Counted from the first letter of the stretch, positions 54,636-63,871 are shown. The stretch is DNA of 64,000 nucleotides from an uncultured Bacilli bacterium (GCA_934085595.1 CAKOHK010000007.1:19972-83971); one strand, 5' to 3'. A program made the numbers and translations. Notes: a model not told the origin generated them from the sequence alone.

Positions 54636-54893
54636 ATGGAAAATACTAAACAAGAAATAGTTGGAAAAGTAGTTAGTGCTGCAAATAATAAAACTATTAC
54701 AGTGGCAGTAGAAACATATAGAAAACATCCACTTTACCACAAAAGAGTTAAAAGAACTAAAAAGTACGCTGTACATGATGAAGAAAATAAAGCTAAAGTA
54801 GGAGATATAGTTAAAGCTGTATCAACTAGACCACTATCAAAAACAAAGAGATATGTTTTAGTTAGTATCGTTGAAGAAGCTGTAATTCTTTAA
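54636..54893 (+). CDS. rpsQ: 30S ribosomal protein S17
   Basis: An 85-residue OB-fold early binder of 16S rRNA. Motifs GKVVSAANNKTITVAVE, HPLYHKRVKRTKKY and VGDIVKAVSTRPLSKTKR are all present. Confidence 0.97.
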   Translation: MENTKQEIVGKVVSAANNKTITVAVETYRKHPLYHKRVKRTKKYAVHDEENKAKVGDIVKAVSTRPLSKTKRYVLVSIVEEAVIL

Positions 54894-54911
54894 GAAGGAG
54901 GAAAAAGAGTT

Positions 54912-55280
54912 ATGATACAACCAGAAAGCCGTTTAAAGGTAGCTGACAATTCAGGAGCTCGTGAAATCTTAGTGATCAGAGTGCTTGGTGGAAGCGTTGT
55001 TAAAAGCGGTAATATAGGTGATATAGTAGTTGGAACTGTTAAAAAAGCAATTCCTAACTCAAATACACCAAAAGGAAAAGTAGTTAAAGCTGTTATAGTA
55101 AGAACAGTTCAAGGTGTTAAAAGAGCTGATGGTTCATACATTAAATTCGATGATAATGCATGTGTATTAATCAAAGAAGACAAGAGTCCAGTTGGAACTC
55201 GTGTATTAGGTCCTGTTGCTCGTGAACTTCGTGATAAAGATTTCATGAAAATTATTTCACTAGCACCAGAAGTTTTATAG
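54912..55280 (+). CDS. rplN: 50S ribosomal protein L14
   Basis: A 122-residue beta-barrel protein at the subunit interface (bridge B8). Begins MIQPESRLKVADNSGARE and ends FMKIISLAPEVL, both classical. Good AAGGAGG site, 15 bases upstream of the ATG region. Confidence 0.98.
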   Translation: MIQPESRLKVADNSGAREILVIRVLGGSVVKSGNIGDIVVGTVKKAIPNSNTPKGKVVKAVIVRTVQGVKRADGSYIKFDDNACVLIKEDKSPVGTRVLGPVARELRDKDFMKIISLAPEVL

Positions 55281-55292
55281 GAGGAATCTTAT

Positions 55293-55601
55293 ATGAAAAT
55301 TAAAGTAGGAGACAAAGTACAAGTAATTACTGGAAGTAATAAGGGTAAAGAAGGAAAAGTACTAAAAGTCTTAAAAAAAGATAATAGAGTAGTTATTGAA
55401 GGAGTAAATATTGTTAAAAAGAATGTAAAACCAAATGCTCAAAATGAAACTGGTGGAATTCTTGAAATAGAAGCTCCAATACATATTTCTAATGTAAAAG
55501 TATTAGATAAAGAATCAAAGAAAGAAGCTAAAAAAGAAGTAAAAGAATCTAAAAAAGAAACTAAAACTTCAAAAAAAGAAGCTAAAAAAGAAAGTAAGTA
55601 G
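55293..55601 (+). CDS. rplX: 50S ribosomal protein L24, with lysine-rich tail
   Basis: A 102-residue assembly initiator. The KOW motif VGDKVQVITGSNKGKEGKVL and PIHISNVKVLD are normal. After about residue 72 the usual C-terminal part is replaced by a low-complexity Lys/Glu/Ser tail built from repeats of the type KKEAKKE / ESKKETK, about 30 residues long. Confidence 0.95.
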   Translation: MKIKVGDKVQVITGSNKGKEGKVLKVLKKDNRVVIEGVNIVKKNVKPNAQNETGGILEIEAPIHISNVKVLDKESKKEAKKEVKESKKETKTSKKEAKKESK

Positions 55602-55608
55602 GTGAATT

Positions 55609-56148
55609 ATGGAAATATTAAAGAAAGAATATAATGAAAAAATAGTTCCAGAGTTAATGCAAAAATTTAACTATACTACTAAAATGCAAGTTCCACGTTT
55701 AGAGAAAATAGTTCTTAATATGGGCGTTGGAGATGCACTTGCTGATTCAAAATATTTAGATGCTGCTATGAAAGATTTAGAAGCAATAGCATTACAAAAA
55801 CCAGTAATCACAAAAGCAAAAAAATCAATATCAGGATTTAAATTAAGAGAAGGAAATAAAATTGGATGTAAAGTTACACTAAGAGGAGACCAAATGTACT
55901 CATTCTTATTCAAACTTATTAACATCGCTCTTCCAAGAGTTAGAGACTTTAGAGGTATTTCTAAAAACAGTTTCGATGGAAGAGGAAATTATACTTTAGG
56001 TATTAAAGAACAATTAGTATTTCCTGAAGTTGAATATGATCAAGTAATTAAGGTAAGAGGACTTGATATAGTCATGGTTACAACTGCTAAGACTAATGAA
56101 GAAGCACTTAGTTTATTAAGCGCATTCGGGTTACCTTTTAGAAAGTAA
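55609..56148 (+). CDS. rplE: 50S ribosomal protein L5
   Basis: A 179-residue 5S rRNA-binding protein of the central protuberance. LEKIVLNMGVGDA, KPVITKAKKSISGFKLREG, and RVRDFRGISKNSFDGRGNY are diagnostic. A GGTG site precedes it. Confidence 0.98.
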   Translation: MEILKKEYNEKIVPELMQKFNYTTKMQVPRLEKIVLNMGVGDALADSKYLDAAMKDLEAIALQKPVITKAKKSISGFKLREGNKIGCKVTLRGDQMYSFLFKLINIALPRVRDFRGISKNSFDGRGNYTLGIKEQLVFPEVEYDQVIKVRGLDIVMVTTAKTNEEALSLLSAFGLPFRK

Positions 56149-56162
56149 GAAAGGAATTATAA

Positions 56163-56348
56163 ATGGCAAAGACAAGTAAATTAGTAGCGCAAAAAAGAGG
56201 TTACAAATATGCTACAAGAAACTACACAAGATGTACTAGATGTGGTCGTCCACACTCAGTATTAAAGAAATTTGGTTTATGTCGTATTTGCTTTAGAGAA
56301 TTAGCTAGCAAAGGACAAATACCAGGAGTTAGAAAATCAAGTTGGTAA
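56163..56348 (+). CDS. rpsN: 30S ribosomal protein S14, zinc-binding type
   Basis: A 61-residue short S14 (often rpsZ). Four Cys ligands C24, C27, C40, C43 are intact (CTRCG and CRICF), so it needs zinc. It ends with the family GQIPGVRKSSW. Many Bacillota keep a second zinc-free S14 elsewhere. Confidence 0.97.
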   Translation: MAKTSKLVAQKRGYKYATRNYTRCTRCGRPHSVLKKFGLCRICFRELASKGQIPGVRKSSW

Positions 56349-56407
56349 TAAGGAACTAAAAATAATCTTACATTAACATAGGTGTTAATAAGAAGGGAGG
56401 ACCTAAA

Positions 56408-56803
56408 ATGGTTAATGATAGAGTAGCTGATATGCTTACAAGAATACGTAATGCTAATGCTATGAAATATAAAACTGTTGAAATACCAGGTACTAAAATG
56501 ACTAAGGGTATCGCTGATATTTTAACAAAAGAAGGTTTCATTAATGGTTATGAAGTAAATAAACTTGCTGTTGGTGAAATGCTAGTAGTTAATTTAAAAT
56601 ATTCAAAATCAAAAGAAAGAGTTATAACAGGACTTAAAAGAATTAGTAAACCAGGATTAAGAGTATACGTTAAAGCTGAAGAAATGCCAAGAGTATTAAA
56701 CGGATTAGGTATAGCAATAGTATCTACTTCAGAAGGTCTAATGACTGATAAAGAAGCTAGAGAAAAGAATCTTGGTGGAGAAGTTCTAGCTTATATCTGG
56801 TAG
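56408..56803 (+). CDS. rpsH: 30S ribosomal protein S8
   Basis: A 131-residue central-domain assembly protein, regulator of the spc operon in E. coli. DRVADMLTRIRNANAM at the start and STSEGLMTDKEAREKNLGGE near the end. A strong GGGAGG site. Confidence 0.97.
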   Translation: MVNDRVADMLTRIRNANAMKYKTVEIPGTKMTKGIADILTKEGFINGYEVNKLAVGEMLVVNLKYSKSKERVITGLKRISKPGLRVYVKAEEMPRVLNGLGIAIVSTSEGLMTDKEAREKNLGGEVLAYIW

Positions 56804-56811
56804 GTGTTATA

Positions 56812-57357
56812 ATGAGTCGTATAGGTAATAGAGTACTTACTATACCACAAGGTGTAGAAATGAACATTGACGGTAATAAAATTACTGTTAAAGGACCTAA
56901 AGGTCAATTAGATTTTGAATATAGAACTGATGCTGTAGATGTTAAAATTGAAGACGGAAAAGTATTAGTTACAAGAAAAAATGAAGCAAAGACTTCTAAG
57001 CAATTACATGGAACAACTAACGCTATGATTAATAATATGTTAATAGGTGTTAGTAATGGTTTCACAAGAGAATTAGAAATCAATGGTGTTGGTTACAGAT
57101 TCCAACTTCAAGGAAATAAAATAATCGTTTCAGCTGGATACTCACACAATGTAGAAGTAATTATTCCAGAAGGTATAACTGTTACAATGCCAGATAAATC
57201 AACAAATGAATTAACTATCAGCGGATGCGATAAACAAGCTGTATCAGAATTCGCATCAAATATTAGAAAAATAAGAAAACCAGAACCATACAAAGGTAAA
57301 GGTATTAAGTTTAAAGAAGAACATATCCGTCGTAAAGAAGGAAAGAAAGCTGCATAG
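56812..57357 (+). CDS. rplF: 50S ribosomal protein L6
   Basis: A 181-residue two-domain protein near the factor-binding site. MSRIGNRVLTIPQGVE, VKGPKGQLDFEY, and the end PEPYKGKGIKFKEEHIRRKEG are all typical. Confidence 0.98.
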   Translation: MSRIGNRVLTIPQGVEMNIDGNKITVKGPKGQLDFEYRTDAVDVKIEDGKVLVTRKNEAKTSKQLHGTTNAMINNMLIGVSNGFTRELEINGVGYRFQLQGNKIIVSAGYSHNVEVIIPEGITVTMPDKSTNELTISGCDKQAVSEFASNIRKIRKPEPYKGKGIKFKEEHIRRKEGKKAA

Positions 57358-57366
57358 GAGGGAAAA

Positions 57367-57720
57367 ATGATAAAGAAAGAATCAAGAAATAGTATTAGAT
57401 TAGCTAGACACGCAAGAGTTAGAAAATCTGTATCTGGTACACCTGAATGTCCAAGATTGTGTGTATTTAGAAGTAATTCTGGAATATATGCTCAAATAAT
57501 TGATGATGTTAAGGGTGTAACTCTAGCAAGCTCATCTTCTTTAGAACTAAAAGAAAAAGCATGTAATATTGAAGTATCAACAAAAGTTGGAAAAGATATT
57601 GCATCTAAAGCAAAAAAAGCTGGTATCAAAACTGTAGTATTTGATAGAGGCGGATACCAATATCACGGAAATGTTAAAGCATTAGCTGAAGCTGCACGTG
57701 AAGGCGGATTAGAATTCTAG
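57367..57720 (+). CDS. rplR: 50S ribosomal protein L18
   Basis: A 117-residue 5S rRNA-binding protein. RHARVRKSVSGTPECPRLCVFRSN and VVFDRGGYQYHGNVKALAEAAREGG are diagnostic. GGAGGG site. Confidence 0.97.
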   Translation: MIKKESRNSIRLARHARVRKSVSGTPECPRLCVFRSNSGIYAQIIDDVKGVTLASSSSLELKEKACNIEVSTKVGKDIASKAKKAGIKTVVFDRGGYQYHGNVKALAEAAREGGLEF

Positions 57721-57729
57721 GAGGAAATA

Positions 57730-58284
57730 ATGAGCGAAAACGTTGTTAAGAAAAATGATAATAAGAAAAACAATCGTGAGTTTAGAAGAGTAGAACGTGA
57801 GAAAAAAATATACGAAGATAAAATAATCTCACTTGGAAAAGTAACTAAAGTAACAAAAGGTGGTAGAAACTTTAGATTCTCTGCTACTGTTGCTGTAGGA
57901 GACAGAAAAGGAAAAGTAGGTATTGGTACTGGTAAAAGTAAAGAAATACCTGTAGCAGTAAGTAAAGCAATTAAAGAAGCTGAAAAGAATATCGTACAAA
58001 TCGATTTAGTTGATGGAAGAACAATATCTCATGAAGCAACTGGAGTTGTAGGAGCTGCTAAAGTTATGATAAGACCAGCTAAAGAAGGTCGTGGAATTAT
58101 ATCAGGTGGAGCTTCAAGAATAGTTTTAGAACTAGCTGGAGTTAAAGATGTTGTATCAAAATCTCTAGGAAGCAACACACAAATTAATACTGCTAAAGCT
58201 ACAATTAAAGCATTACAAGCACAAAGAAATGCTTCACATATTGCACAGCTTAGAGGTAAAACAGTTGAGGAGGTACTTAAATAA
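57730..58284 (+). CDS. rpsE: 30S ribosomal protein S5
   Basis: A 184-residue fidelity protein. VTKVTKGGRNFRFSATVAVGD and GKGKSKEIPVAV-type core (GIGTGKSKEIP), then RPAKEGRGIISGGASR. Its stop overlaps the start of rplO by one base, so the rpmD gene that normally lies between is absent. Confidence 0.97.
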   Translation: MSENVVKKNDNKKNNREFRRVEREKKIYEDKIISLGKVTKVTKGGRNFRFSATVAVGDRKGKVGIGTGKSKEIPVAVSKAIKEAEKNIVQIDLVDGRTISHEATGVVGAAKVMIRPAKEGRGIISGGASRIVLELAGVKDVVSKSLGSNTQINTAKATIKALQAQRNASHIAQLRGKTVEEVLK

Positions 58285-58727
58285 TGAAATTACATGAATT
58301 AAAAAGTGCTCCAGGTTCAACACATAGAAATAAAATAGTTGGAAGAGGACCAGGTAGTGGACATGGTAAAACTTCAACACGTGGAGAAAAAGGACAAAAA
58401 GCAAGAAGCGGTGCTAGTATTCATCCATGGTTTGAAGGTGGACAAACTCCATTATTCAAAAGACTTCCAAGAAGAGGATTTAGTAACAAGAGATTTGAAA
58501 CTAAATATGCAGTAGTTAACGTATCAGATTTAAATAGATTTAATGATGGAGACGTTGTAACTCCTCTTACATTAAAAGAAGCTGGATTAGTTAAAAAAGA
58601 ATTATCTGGAATTAAGATATTAGGCGGTGGAAAATTAGAAAAGAAATTAACTGTTAAGGCTAATGTATTTACTAACACTGCTATTACAAAAATAGAAGAG
58701 TTAGGTGGAACTACGGAGGTGATTTAA
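58284..58727 (+). CDS. rplO: 50S ribosomal protein L15
   Basis: A 147-residue late-assembly protein. LHELKSAPGSTHRNKIVGRG, SGHGKTSTRGEKGQKARSG and WFEGGQTPLFKRLPRRGF are classical. Directly coupled to rpsE; secY follows after one base. Confidence 0.97.
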   Translation: MKLHELKSAPGSTHRNKIVGRGPGSGHGKTSTRGEKGQKARSGASIHPWFEGGQTPLFKRLPRRGFSNKRFETKYAVVNVSDLNRFNDGDVVTPLTLKEAGLVKKELSGIKILGGGKLEKKLTVKANVFTNTAITKIEELGGTTEVI

Positions 58728-58728
58728 G

Positions 58729-59976
58729 ATGTTTGCATCAATGAAGCAAATATTTAGATCTTCTAACAAAGATTTAAGAATTAGAATCTATTTCACCTTA
58801 GCTTGTTTGTTTATATTTGCATTAGGTAATTCAATAACTGTACCAGGAATGCAAGTTATAACAGGAGATATTGGATTTTTAGAATTATTTAATGCCATGA
58901 GTGGAGGAGGTTTAAAACAATTCTCTATATTCGCTCTTGGTGTTATGCCATATATCTCAGCATCTATTGTAATTCAAATATTACAAATGGATATAATCCC
59001 ATACTTTACAGAACTTAAAGAAATGGGAGAAGAAGGTAGAAGGAAAATAAATAAAATTACTAGATACGCAGGTATCACAGTAGCATTTATTCAAGGATTC
59101 TTTTACCCAATGCTATTCTTCGGAAAAGGTGCATATACAATGCAAGAATGCTTTGGAATATCACTTATATTAACTGCAGGAACAGCATTTCTATTATGGA
59201 TGGGAGACCAAATTACACAAAAAGGTTTAGGAAATGGTATATCATTACTAATCATGGCTGGTATTGTAAATACACTACCAAATATGTTTGTAACAGCATT
59301 TTCTGAATTAGTACCAGATGCTAACAATGCATTAATAGCATGGTTAAGTTATGCACTATTTGTTATATTATATTTAGCTATAATAGTTGGTGTTGTATGG
59401 ATGCAAGAAGCAGAAAGAAGAATACCAATACAATATTCAAATAGAAGTGCATCAAGTTATGGAGGAAAACAAACTTTCTTACCATTAAGACTTAACTCAG
59501 CTGGTGTTATGCCAGTAATCATTGCTAGTGTAGTAATGTCAATTCCATCACTAATAGCATACGTAGCAAAAGATACACAACCATTTATAAATACTTATTT
59601 ATCAACAAATAAACCAGTTGGATTTGTAATATATATTGCATTAGTATTTCTATTTACTTATGTATACACATATATGACAATAAATCCAAGTGAATTAAGT
59701 AAGAATTTAAATAAGAATGGTGGTTATATACCAGGAATAAGACCTGGAAGTGAAACAAAAGATTATATATCAAAAGTATTAAGTAGAATAACATTCATGG
59801 GAGCAATATTTATATGTATAATAGCAGCTTTGCCAACAATATTTACATCTATCACTGGATTATCTAACTCAGTTAGACTAGGTGGTACTGGAATATTAAT
59901 CGTAGTTGGAGTAATGGTTGAAACATATAAACAACTTGAAAGTTCTGTTGCTTCTAGAAGTTATAATAGGAGATAA
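58729..59976 (+). CDS. secY: Preprotein translocase subunit SecY
   Basis: A 415-residue ten-helix channel for protein export. Plug and pore parts are seen: NSITVPGM and GVMPYISASIVIQILQM in the first helices, QITQKGLGNGISLLIMAGI in helix 5, and the cytoplasmic loops with ERRIPIQYSNR (about 225-240) and GYIPGIRPGSETKDYI. The pore-lining Ile residues are present. Length is near the usual 430. Confidence 0.98.
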   Translation: MFASMKQIFRSSNKDLRIRIYFTLACLFIFALGNSITVPGMQVITGDIGFLELFNAMSGGGLKQFSIFALGVMPYISASIVIQILQMDIIPYFTELKEMGEEGRRKINKITRYAGITVAFIQGFFYPMLFFGKGAYTMQECFGISLILTAGTAFLLWMGDQITQKGLGNGISLLIMAGIVNTLPNMFVTAFSELVPDANNALIAWLSYALFVILYLAIIVGVVWMQEAERRIPIQYSNRSASSYGGKQTFLPLRLNSAGVMPVIIASVVMSIPSLIAYVAKDTQPFINTYLSTNKPVGFVIYIALVFLFTYVYTYMTINPSELSKNLNKNGGYIPGIRPGSETKDYISKVLSRITFMGAIFICIIAALPTIFTSITGLSNSVRLGGTGILIVVGVMVETYKQLESSVASRSYNRR

Positions 59977-59977
59977 A

Positions 59978-60625
59978 ATGAATTTGATTTTAATCGCACC
60001 TCCCGCTGCAGGGAAAGGTACATTTGCAAGCAGATTAACAAAAGAGTTCGGACTTGTTTCAATATCAGCTGGAGAACTATTAAGAAATATTGACCCAGAA
60101 ACTGAACTTGGAAAACAAGTAAGAGCACTGCAAGCAAAAAGAGAATTAGTTCCTGATGAACTAATAAACGGACTTATAAAAGAAAGACTATCTAAAGATG
60201 ACATTAAAAATGGATTCATATTAGATGGTTATCCAAGATACATGGCTCAAGTAGATGCTGTTAATGAAATAATAAAAGAACTAGGATTAACTATAGATTA
60301 TGCAGTTCTTCTAAATGTTGATTATGAAACAGCACTTAAAAGAACACTTGGAAGAGTTATATGTCCAAATTGTAAAAGAACATATAATAAATTAACAGGA
60401 GTATGTAAACCTATTAATGATAATTTATGCGATGATTGTAATATAGAATTAACTACAAGAGGAGATGATAATGAAGAATCATTCAAAAAAGGTTTTGAAA
60501 CTTATCAAAAAATTACTCTTCCAGTAGCAGAATATTACAAAGAAAAAGGAATGCTAATAGAATTAAACTCAAATAATGATGCAGATTATACATTTAATGA
60601 GTTCAAAAGCAAGGTAGGCAAATAA
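59978..60625 (+). CDS. adk: Adenylate kinase, zinc-type lid
   Basis: A 215-residue enzyme for 2 ADP = ATP + AMP. The P-loop is APPAAGKGTFAS (usual GPPGAGKGT). The NMP-binding part has SAGELLR and DGYPRYMAQ. The LID has a CxxC near 129-132 (CPNCKRTY) and a second CxxC (CDDCN), giving a zinc site typical of Gram-positives. The ATG at 59978 follows ATAGGAG in the secY stop region; an upstream in-frame start inside secY lacks support. Confidence 0.96.
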   Translation: MNLILIAPPAAGKGTFASRLTKEFGLVSISAGELLRNIDPETELGKQVRALQAKRELVPDELINGLIKERLSKDDIKNGFILDGYPRYMAQVDAVNEIIKELGLTIDYAVLLNVDYETALKRTLGRVICPNCKRTYNKLTGVCKPINDNLCDDCNIELTTRGDDNEESFKKGFETYQKITLPVAEYYKEKGMLIELNSNNDADYTFNEFKSKVGK

Positions 60626-61374
60626 TGATTAGTATTAAAAGTGATGAAGAAATAGAACTTATGAAAAAATCTGGAGAGATTACCTATGCAGTTTTAAAAA
60701 ACTTAAAAGATATTATCAAACCAGGAATGACTACAAAAGAAATAGATGATTATGTATATAATTATATTGTAAGTCATGATGCTGTGCCTTCATTTCTTAA
60801 TTACGAAGGATATCCCGCAAGTGCATGCGTTAGTATAAATGATGTAGTAGTACACGGGATTCCTGATGATACTAAGATTAAAAACGGAGACATTGTTTCT
60901 GTAGACGTAGGTTCAATCTATAAAGGATATCATTCAGATTCAGCATATACTTATGTAGTTGGACATACAAGCAAAGAAAAAAGAAAACTTGTAGAAAATA
61001 CAAGAAAGGCATTATACAAAGGACTTTCAAAAATTAAAGCTGGTGTAAATTTAAATGAAGTGTGCAAAGCAATAGAAAGTGTTGCTTTAGAAAATGGATA
61101 CGGAGTATACAAATGTTTAACTGGACATGGCGTTGGAAAAGAATTGCATGAAGATCCATATATACCAAACTATAGTAATAAAGATAGTAAAAAAATTACT
61201 TTAGAAAAAGGAATGACAATTGCTATTGAACCAATGTTTGGACTTGGAACTGATGAAGTGTGGATGCTTGACGACGGATGGACAATAACAACAACAGATG
61301 GTAGTCCCGCTGCCCATTTCGAGCACAGTGTAGTTGTAACCGAAGATGGTTACGAAATATTAACAGGAGAGTGA
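60625..61374 (+). CDS. map: Methionine aminopeptidase type I
   Basis: A 249-residue dinuclear metalloprotease removing N-terminal Met. Metal ligands are in DVGSIYKGYHSD (two Asp), GHGVGKELHE (His), AIEPMF (Glu) and EHSVVV (Glu), with the substrate His in VVHGIPDD. Overlaps adk by one base. Confidence 0.97.
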   Translation: MISIKSDEEIELMKKSGEITYAVLKNLKDIIKPGMTTKEIDDYVYNYIVSHDAVPSFLNYEGYPASACVSINDVVVHGIPDDTKIKNGDIVSVDVGSIYKGYHSDSAYTYVVGHTSKEKRKLVENTRKALYKGLSKIKAGVNLNEVCKAIESVALENGYGVYKCLTGHGVGKELHEDPYIPNYSNKDSKKITLEKGMTIAIEPMFGLGTDEVWMLDDGWTITTTDGSPAAHFEHSVVVTEDGYEILTGE

Positions 61375-61377
61375 AAC

Positions 61378-61602
61378 ATGGCCAAAGAAAAAGACGGTTA
61401 TATAGAACTTGAAGGTAAGGTACTAGAAGTTTTACCAGGAGGAGACTTTAAAGTAAAACTAGATAATGGACACATAGTAGAACATGCCCGCGTTTCTGGG
61501 AAAATGCGCTTAAACATGATTCGTATTTATCCAGGTGATACTGTGCGTATGGAAGTACCTATTTGTGATTTAACACGCGGACGTATAATATATAGAAAAT
61601 AA
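61378..61602 (+). CDS. infA: Translation initiation factor IF-1
   Basis: A 74-residue S1/OB-fold factor that blocks the A-site during initiation. IELEGKVLEVLPGGDFKVKL and ARVSGKMRLNMIRIYPGD are diagnostic. It is followed by rpmJ, as in most Bacillota. Confidence 0.97.
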   Translation: MAKEKDGYIELEGKVLEVLPGGDFKVKLDNGHIVEHARVSGKMRLNMIRIYPGDTVRMEVPICDLTRGRIIYRK

Positions 61603-61614
61603 TGGAGGGATATT

Positions 61615-61728
61615 ATGAAAGTAAGACCATCAGTAAAAAAAATATGCGACAAATGCAAAATCGTTAGAAGAAACGGAAAAGTTTGGGTAATTTGTGAAAA
61701 TCCTAAACATAAACAAAGACAAGGTTAG
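61615..61728 (+). CDS. rpmJ: 50S ribosomal protein L36
   Basis: A 37-residue protein with the zinc ligands C11, C14, C27 and H32 (ICDKCK, ICENPKHK). It starts at an ATG nine bases after GGAGGG and ends RQG-TAG. Short, but the match is unmistakable. Confidence 0.97.
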   Translation: MKVRPSVKKICDKCKIVRRNGKVWVICENPKHKQRQG

Positions 61729-61740
61729 TAGGAGGAAAAT

Positions 61741-62106
61741 ATGGTTCGTATTAAAAATATTGACTTACCAAAGAATAAGAGAATAGTAGTTGCTTTAACT
61801 TATATCTATGGAATTGGACCAACTAGAGCAAAAGAAATTTGTGCTAGTGCTGGTGTTAGCGAAGATGTTAGAACAGATGCTCTAACAGTAGAACAAACTA
61901 ACAAATTAAGAAGTGAAGCTGATAAATATGTATTAGTTGGAGACTTAAAAAGAGAAGTTGAAATGAACATTAAAACTAAAATGGAAATCAACTCATACCA
62001 AGGAACTAGACATAAAAAAGGATTACCAGTAAGAGGACAAAAAACTAGTAGAAATGCTAGAACTCGTAAAGGTAAAGGCAAAACTATTGCTAATAAGAAG
62101 AAATAG
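61741..62106 (+). CDS. rpsM: 30S ribosomal protein S13
   Basis: A 121-residue head protein bridging to L5 and touching P-site tRNA. VRIKNIDLPKNKRIVVALTY, then IYGIGPTRAKEI, and the basic end RGQKTSRNARTRKGKGKT. Confidence 0.97.
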   Translation: MVRIKNIDLPKNKRIVVALTYIYGIGPTRAKEICASAGVSEDVRTDALTVEQTNKLRSEADKYVLVGDLKREVEMNIKTKMEINSYQGTRHKKGLPVRGQKTSRNARTRKGKGKTIANKKK

Positions 62107-62118
62107 GAGGGATAACTT

Positions 62119-62502
62119 ATGGCTTATAATAGAAGAAAAAGAAAAGCAAAGAGAGATATCACTGAAGGTCAAGCACATATTCACTCTACATTCAATAACA
62201 CAATTGTAACAATAACTGATAAAGATGGTGGAGTTATATCTTGGGCTTCTGCTGGTACTACAGGTTTCAAAGGAAGCAAAAAGAAAACACCATACGCTGC
62301 TGGAACTGCTGCAGAAGCTGCAGGAAGAGCTGCATATGATGCAGGAATAAGAAAAGTTGAAGCATTTGTTAAAGGAATCGGTGTAGGAAGAGAAACAGCT
62401 ATACGTTCACTTGCAACAGCAGGATTAGAAGTAACAGCTATTAATGATGTAACACCTGTACCACACAATGGTTGTAGACCACCTAAGAGAAGACGTATTT
62501 AG
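62119..62502 (+). CDS. rpsK: 30S ribosomal protein S11
   Basis: A 127-residue platform protein near the Shine-Dalgarno helix. AHIHSTFNNTIVTITD, SAGTTGFKGSKKKTPYAA and the end NDVTPVPHNGCRPPKRRR are conserved. Confidence 0.98.
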   Translation: MAYNRRKRKAKRDITEGQAHIHSTFNNTIVTITDKDGGVISWASAGTTGFKGSKKKTPYAAGTAAEAAGRAAYDAGIRKVEAFVKGIGVGRETAIRSLATAGLEVTAINDVTPVPHNGCRPPKRRRI

Positions 62503-62523
62503 GTTGAAAGGGGAAAAAATATC

Positions 62524-63471
62524 ATGTTAAAATTTATTAAACCAGATTATAAAGTAACAGAATATGTAGAAGATAATTTCTATGGAAAGTTCGTTTTAGA
62601 GCCATTAGAAAGAGGTTTTGGAACTACTATAGGTAATGCCTTAAGAAGAGTAATGCTATCTAGTCTTGAAGGTAGTGCAGTAACTGATATTAAAATTGAA
62701 GGAGTTATGCATGAATTCCAAAAAATAGATGGAATTGTTGAAGATGTAACAGAGATAGTATTAAATATTAAAAAGTTAGTTCTTGTAAATCATAGTGAAG
62801 AAGATCAAGTATTACATTTAAAAGCTAATAAAGAAGGAGAAGTACACGCATCTGATATTGATAAAAATGCAGAAGTAGATATTATTAACCCTGATTTAGT
62901 AATAGCAACACTATCACAAGGTGGAAGTCTAGATATGACTATGACTGTATCTAATGGTAGAGGATATGTTGATGGAAAAATCAACGCTAAAAGAGTTAAA
63001 GATGTAATCGGAGCTATTGGTGTTGATTCATTATATAGTCCAATCGAAAGAATTAGTTACGAAGTTGAAAGTGCACGTGTAGGACAAAATGAAAACTTTG
63101 ATAAATTAATTATGAATGTTTGGACAAATGGTTCAGTAAAACCGCAAGAAGCTATCGCAAGAGCAGCTAAAATATTAGTAGATCACTTTACAGTAGTAAC
63201 AGATTTATATAATCTAACAGGACTAGAAAGTGTTCTTACAAATAAAGAAGAAGATACAGCTCAAAAAACATTAGAAACTCCTATTGAAGAATTAGATTTA
63301 TCAGTAAGAGCATATAATTGTTTAAAAAGAGATGGTATTCATACATTACAAGATTTAACTGCTAAAACTGAATCTGAAATGATGAAGATTAGAAATCTTG
63401 GTAAAAAATCATTAAAAGAAGTTATAGATAAAGTAAAAGACATGGGACTTACATTCCATGATGAAGATTAG
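62524..63471 (+). CDS. rpoA: RNA polymerase subunit alpha
   Basis: A 315-residue subunit. N-terminal assembly domain with KFVLEPLERGFGTTIGNALRR and the dimer interface; C-terminal domain (about 245-310) with the UP-element/activator helices LSVRAYNCLKRDGIHTLQDL and NLGKKSLKEV. Site GAAAGGGG precedes it. Confidence 0.98.
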   Translation: MLKFIKPDYKVTEYVEDNFYGKFVLEPLERGFGTTIGNALRRVMLSSLEGSAVTDIKIEGVMHEFQKIDGIVEDVTEIVLNIKKLVLVNHSEEDQVLHLKANKEGEVHASDIDKNAEVDIINPDLVIATLSQGGSLDMTMTVSNGRGYVDGKINAKRVKDVIGAIGVDSLYSPIERISYEVESARVGQNENFDKLIMNVWTNGSVKPQEAIARAAKILVDHFTVVTDLYNLTGLESVLTNKEEDTAQKTLETPIEELDLSVRAYNCLKRDGIHTLQDLTAKTESEMMKIRNLGKKSLKEVIDKVKDMGLTFHDED

Positions 63472-63480
63472 GAGGATAAG

Positions 63481-63825
63481 ATGGCTTTATATAGAAAATT
63501 AAATAGAGAAGTTAGAGTTAGAAGAAGTATCTTATCAAGTCTTGTTAAAGATGTACTAACAACTGGACACGTAAATACAACTGATGCAAGAGCAAAAGAA
63601 GCAAGAAAATTTGTTGATAAAATGATTACTTATGCTAAAAAAGGAGATTTAACTTCTAGAAGAAAAGTATTATCATTCTTAAATAATGATAAAGATCTTA
63701 CTAAAAAATTATTTGATGAAATCGCACCAAAGTATACTGAAAGAAATGGTGGATATACTAGAATAATTAAATTAGGAGAAAGACAAGGCGACGATGCTTT
63801 AATCGTTAGACTTGAATTAGTTTAA
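63481..63825 (+). CDS. rplQ: 50S ribosomal protein L17
   Basis: A 114-residue protein near the tunnel exit. YRKLNREVRVRRSILSSLVKD and the end GDDALIVRLELV match the family, though the opening lacks the usual N-terminal 'R-x-K-L-G-R' form (reads RKLNREVRVRR). It is the last gene of the super-operon. Confidence 0.96.
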   Translation: MALYRKLNREVRVRRSILSSLVKDVLTTGHVNTTDARAKEARKFVDKMITYAKKGDLTSRRKVLSFLNNDKDLTKKLFDEIAPKYTERNGGYTRIIKLGERQGDDALIVRLELV

Positions 63826-63834
63826 TAAAACATG

Positions 63835-63862
63835 AAAGCGTTCACAAAAGTGTTCGCTTTTT
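63835..63862 (+). terminator. Terminator of the ribosomal super-operon
   Basis: Arms 63835-63840 (AAAGCG) and 63855-63860, with additional weak pairing inside (CAC/GTG), then a T run. Confidence 0.7.
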
Positions 63863-63871
63863 ATTTGCCTC

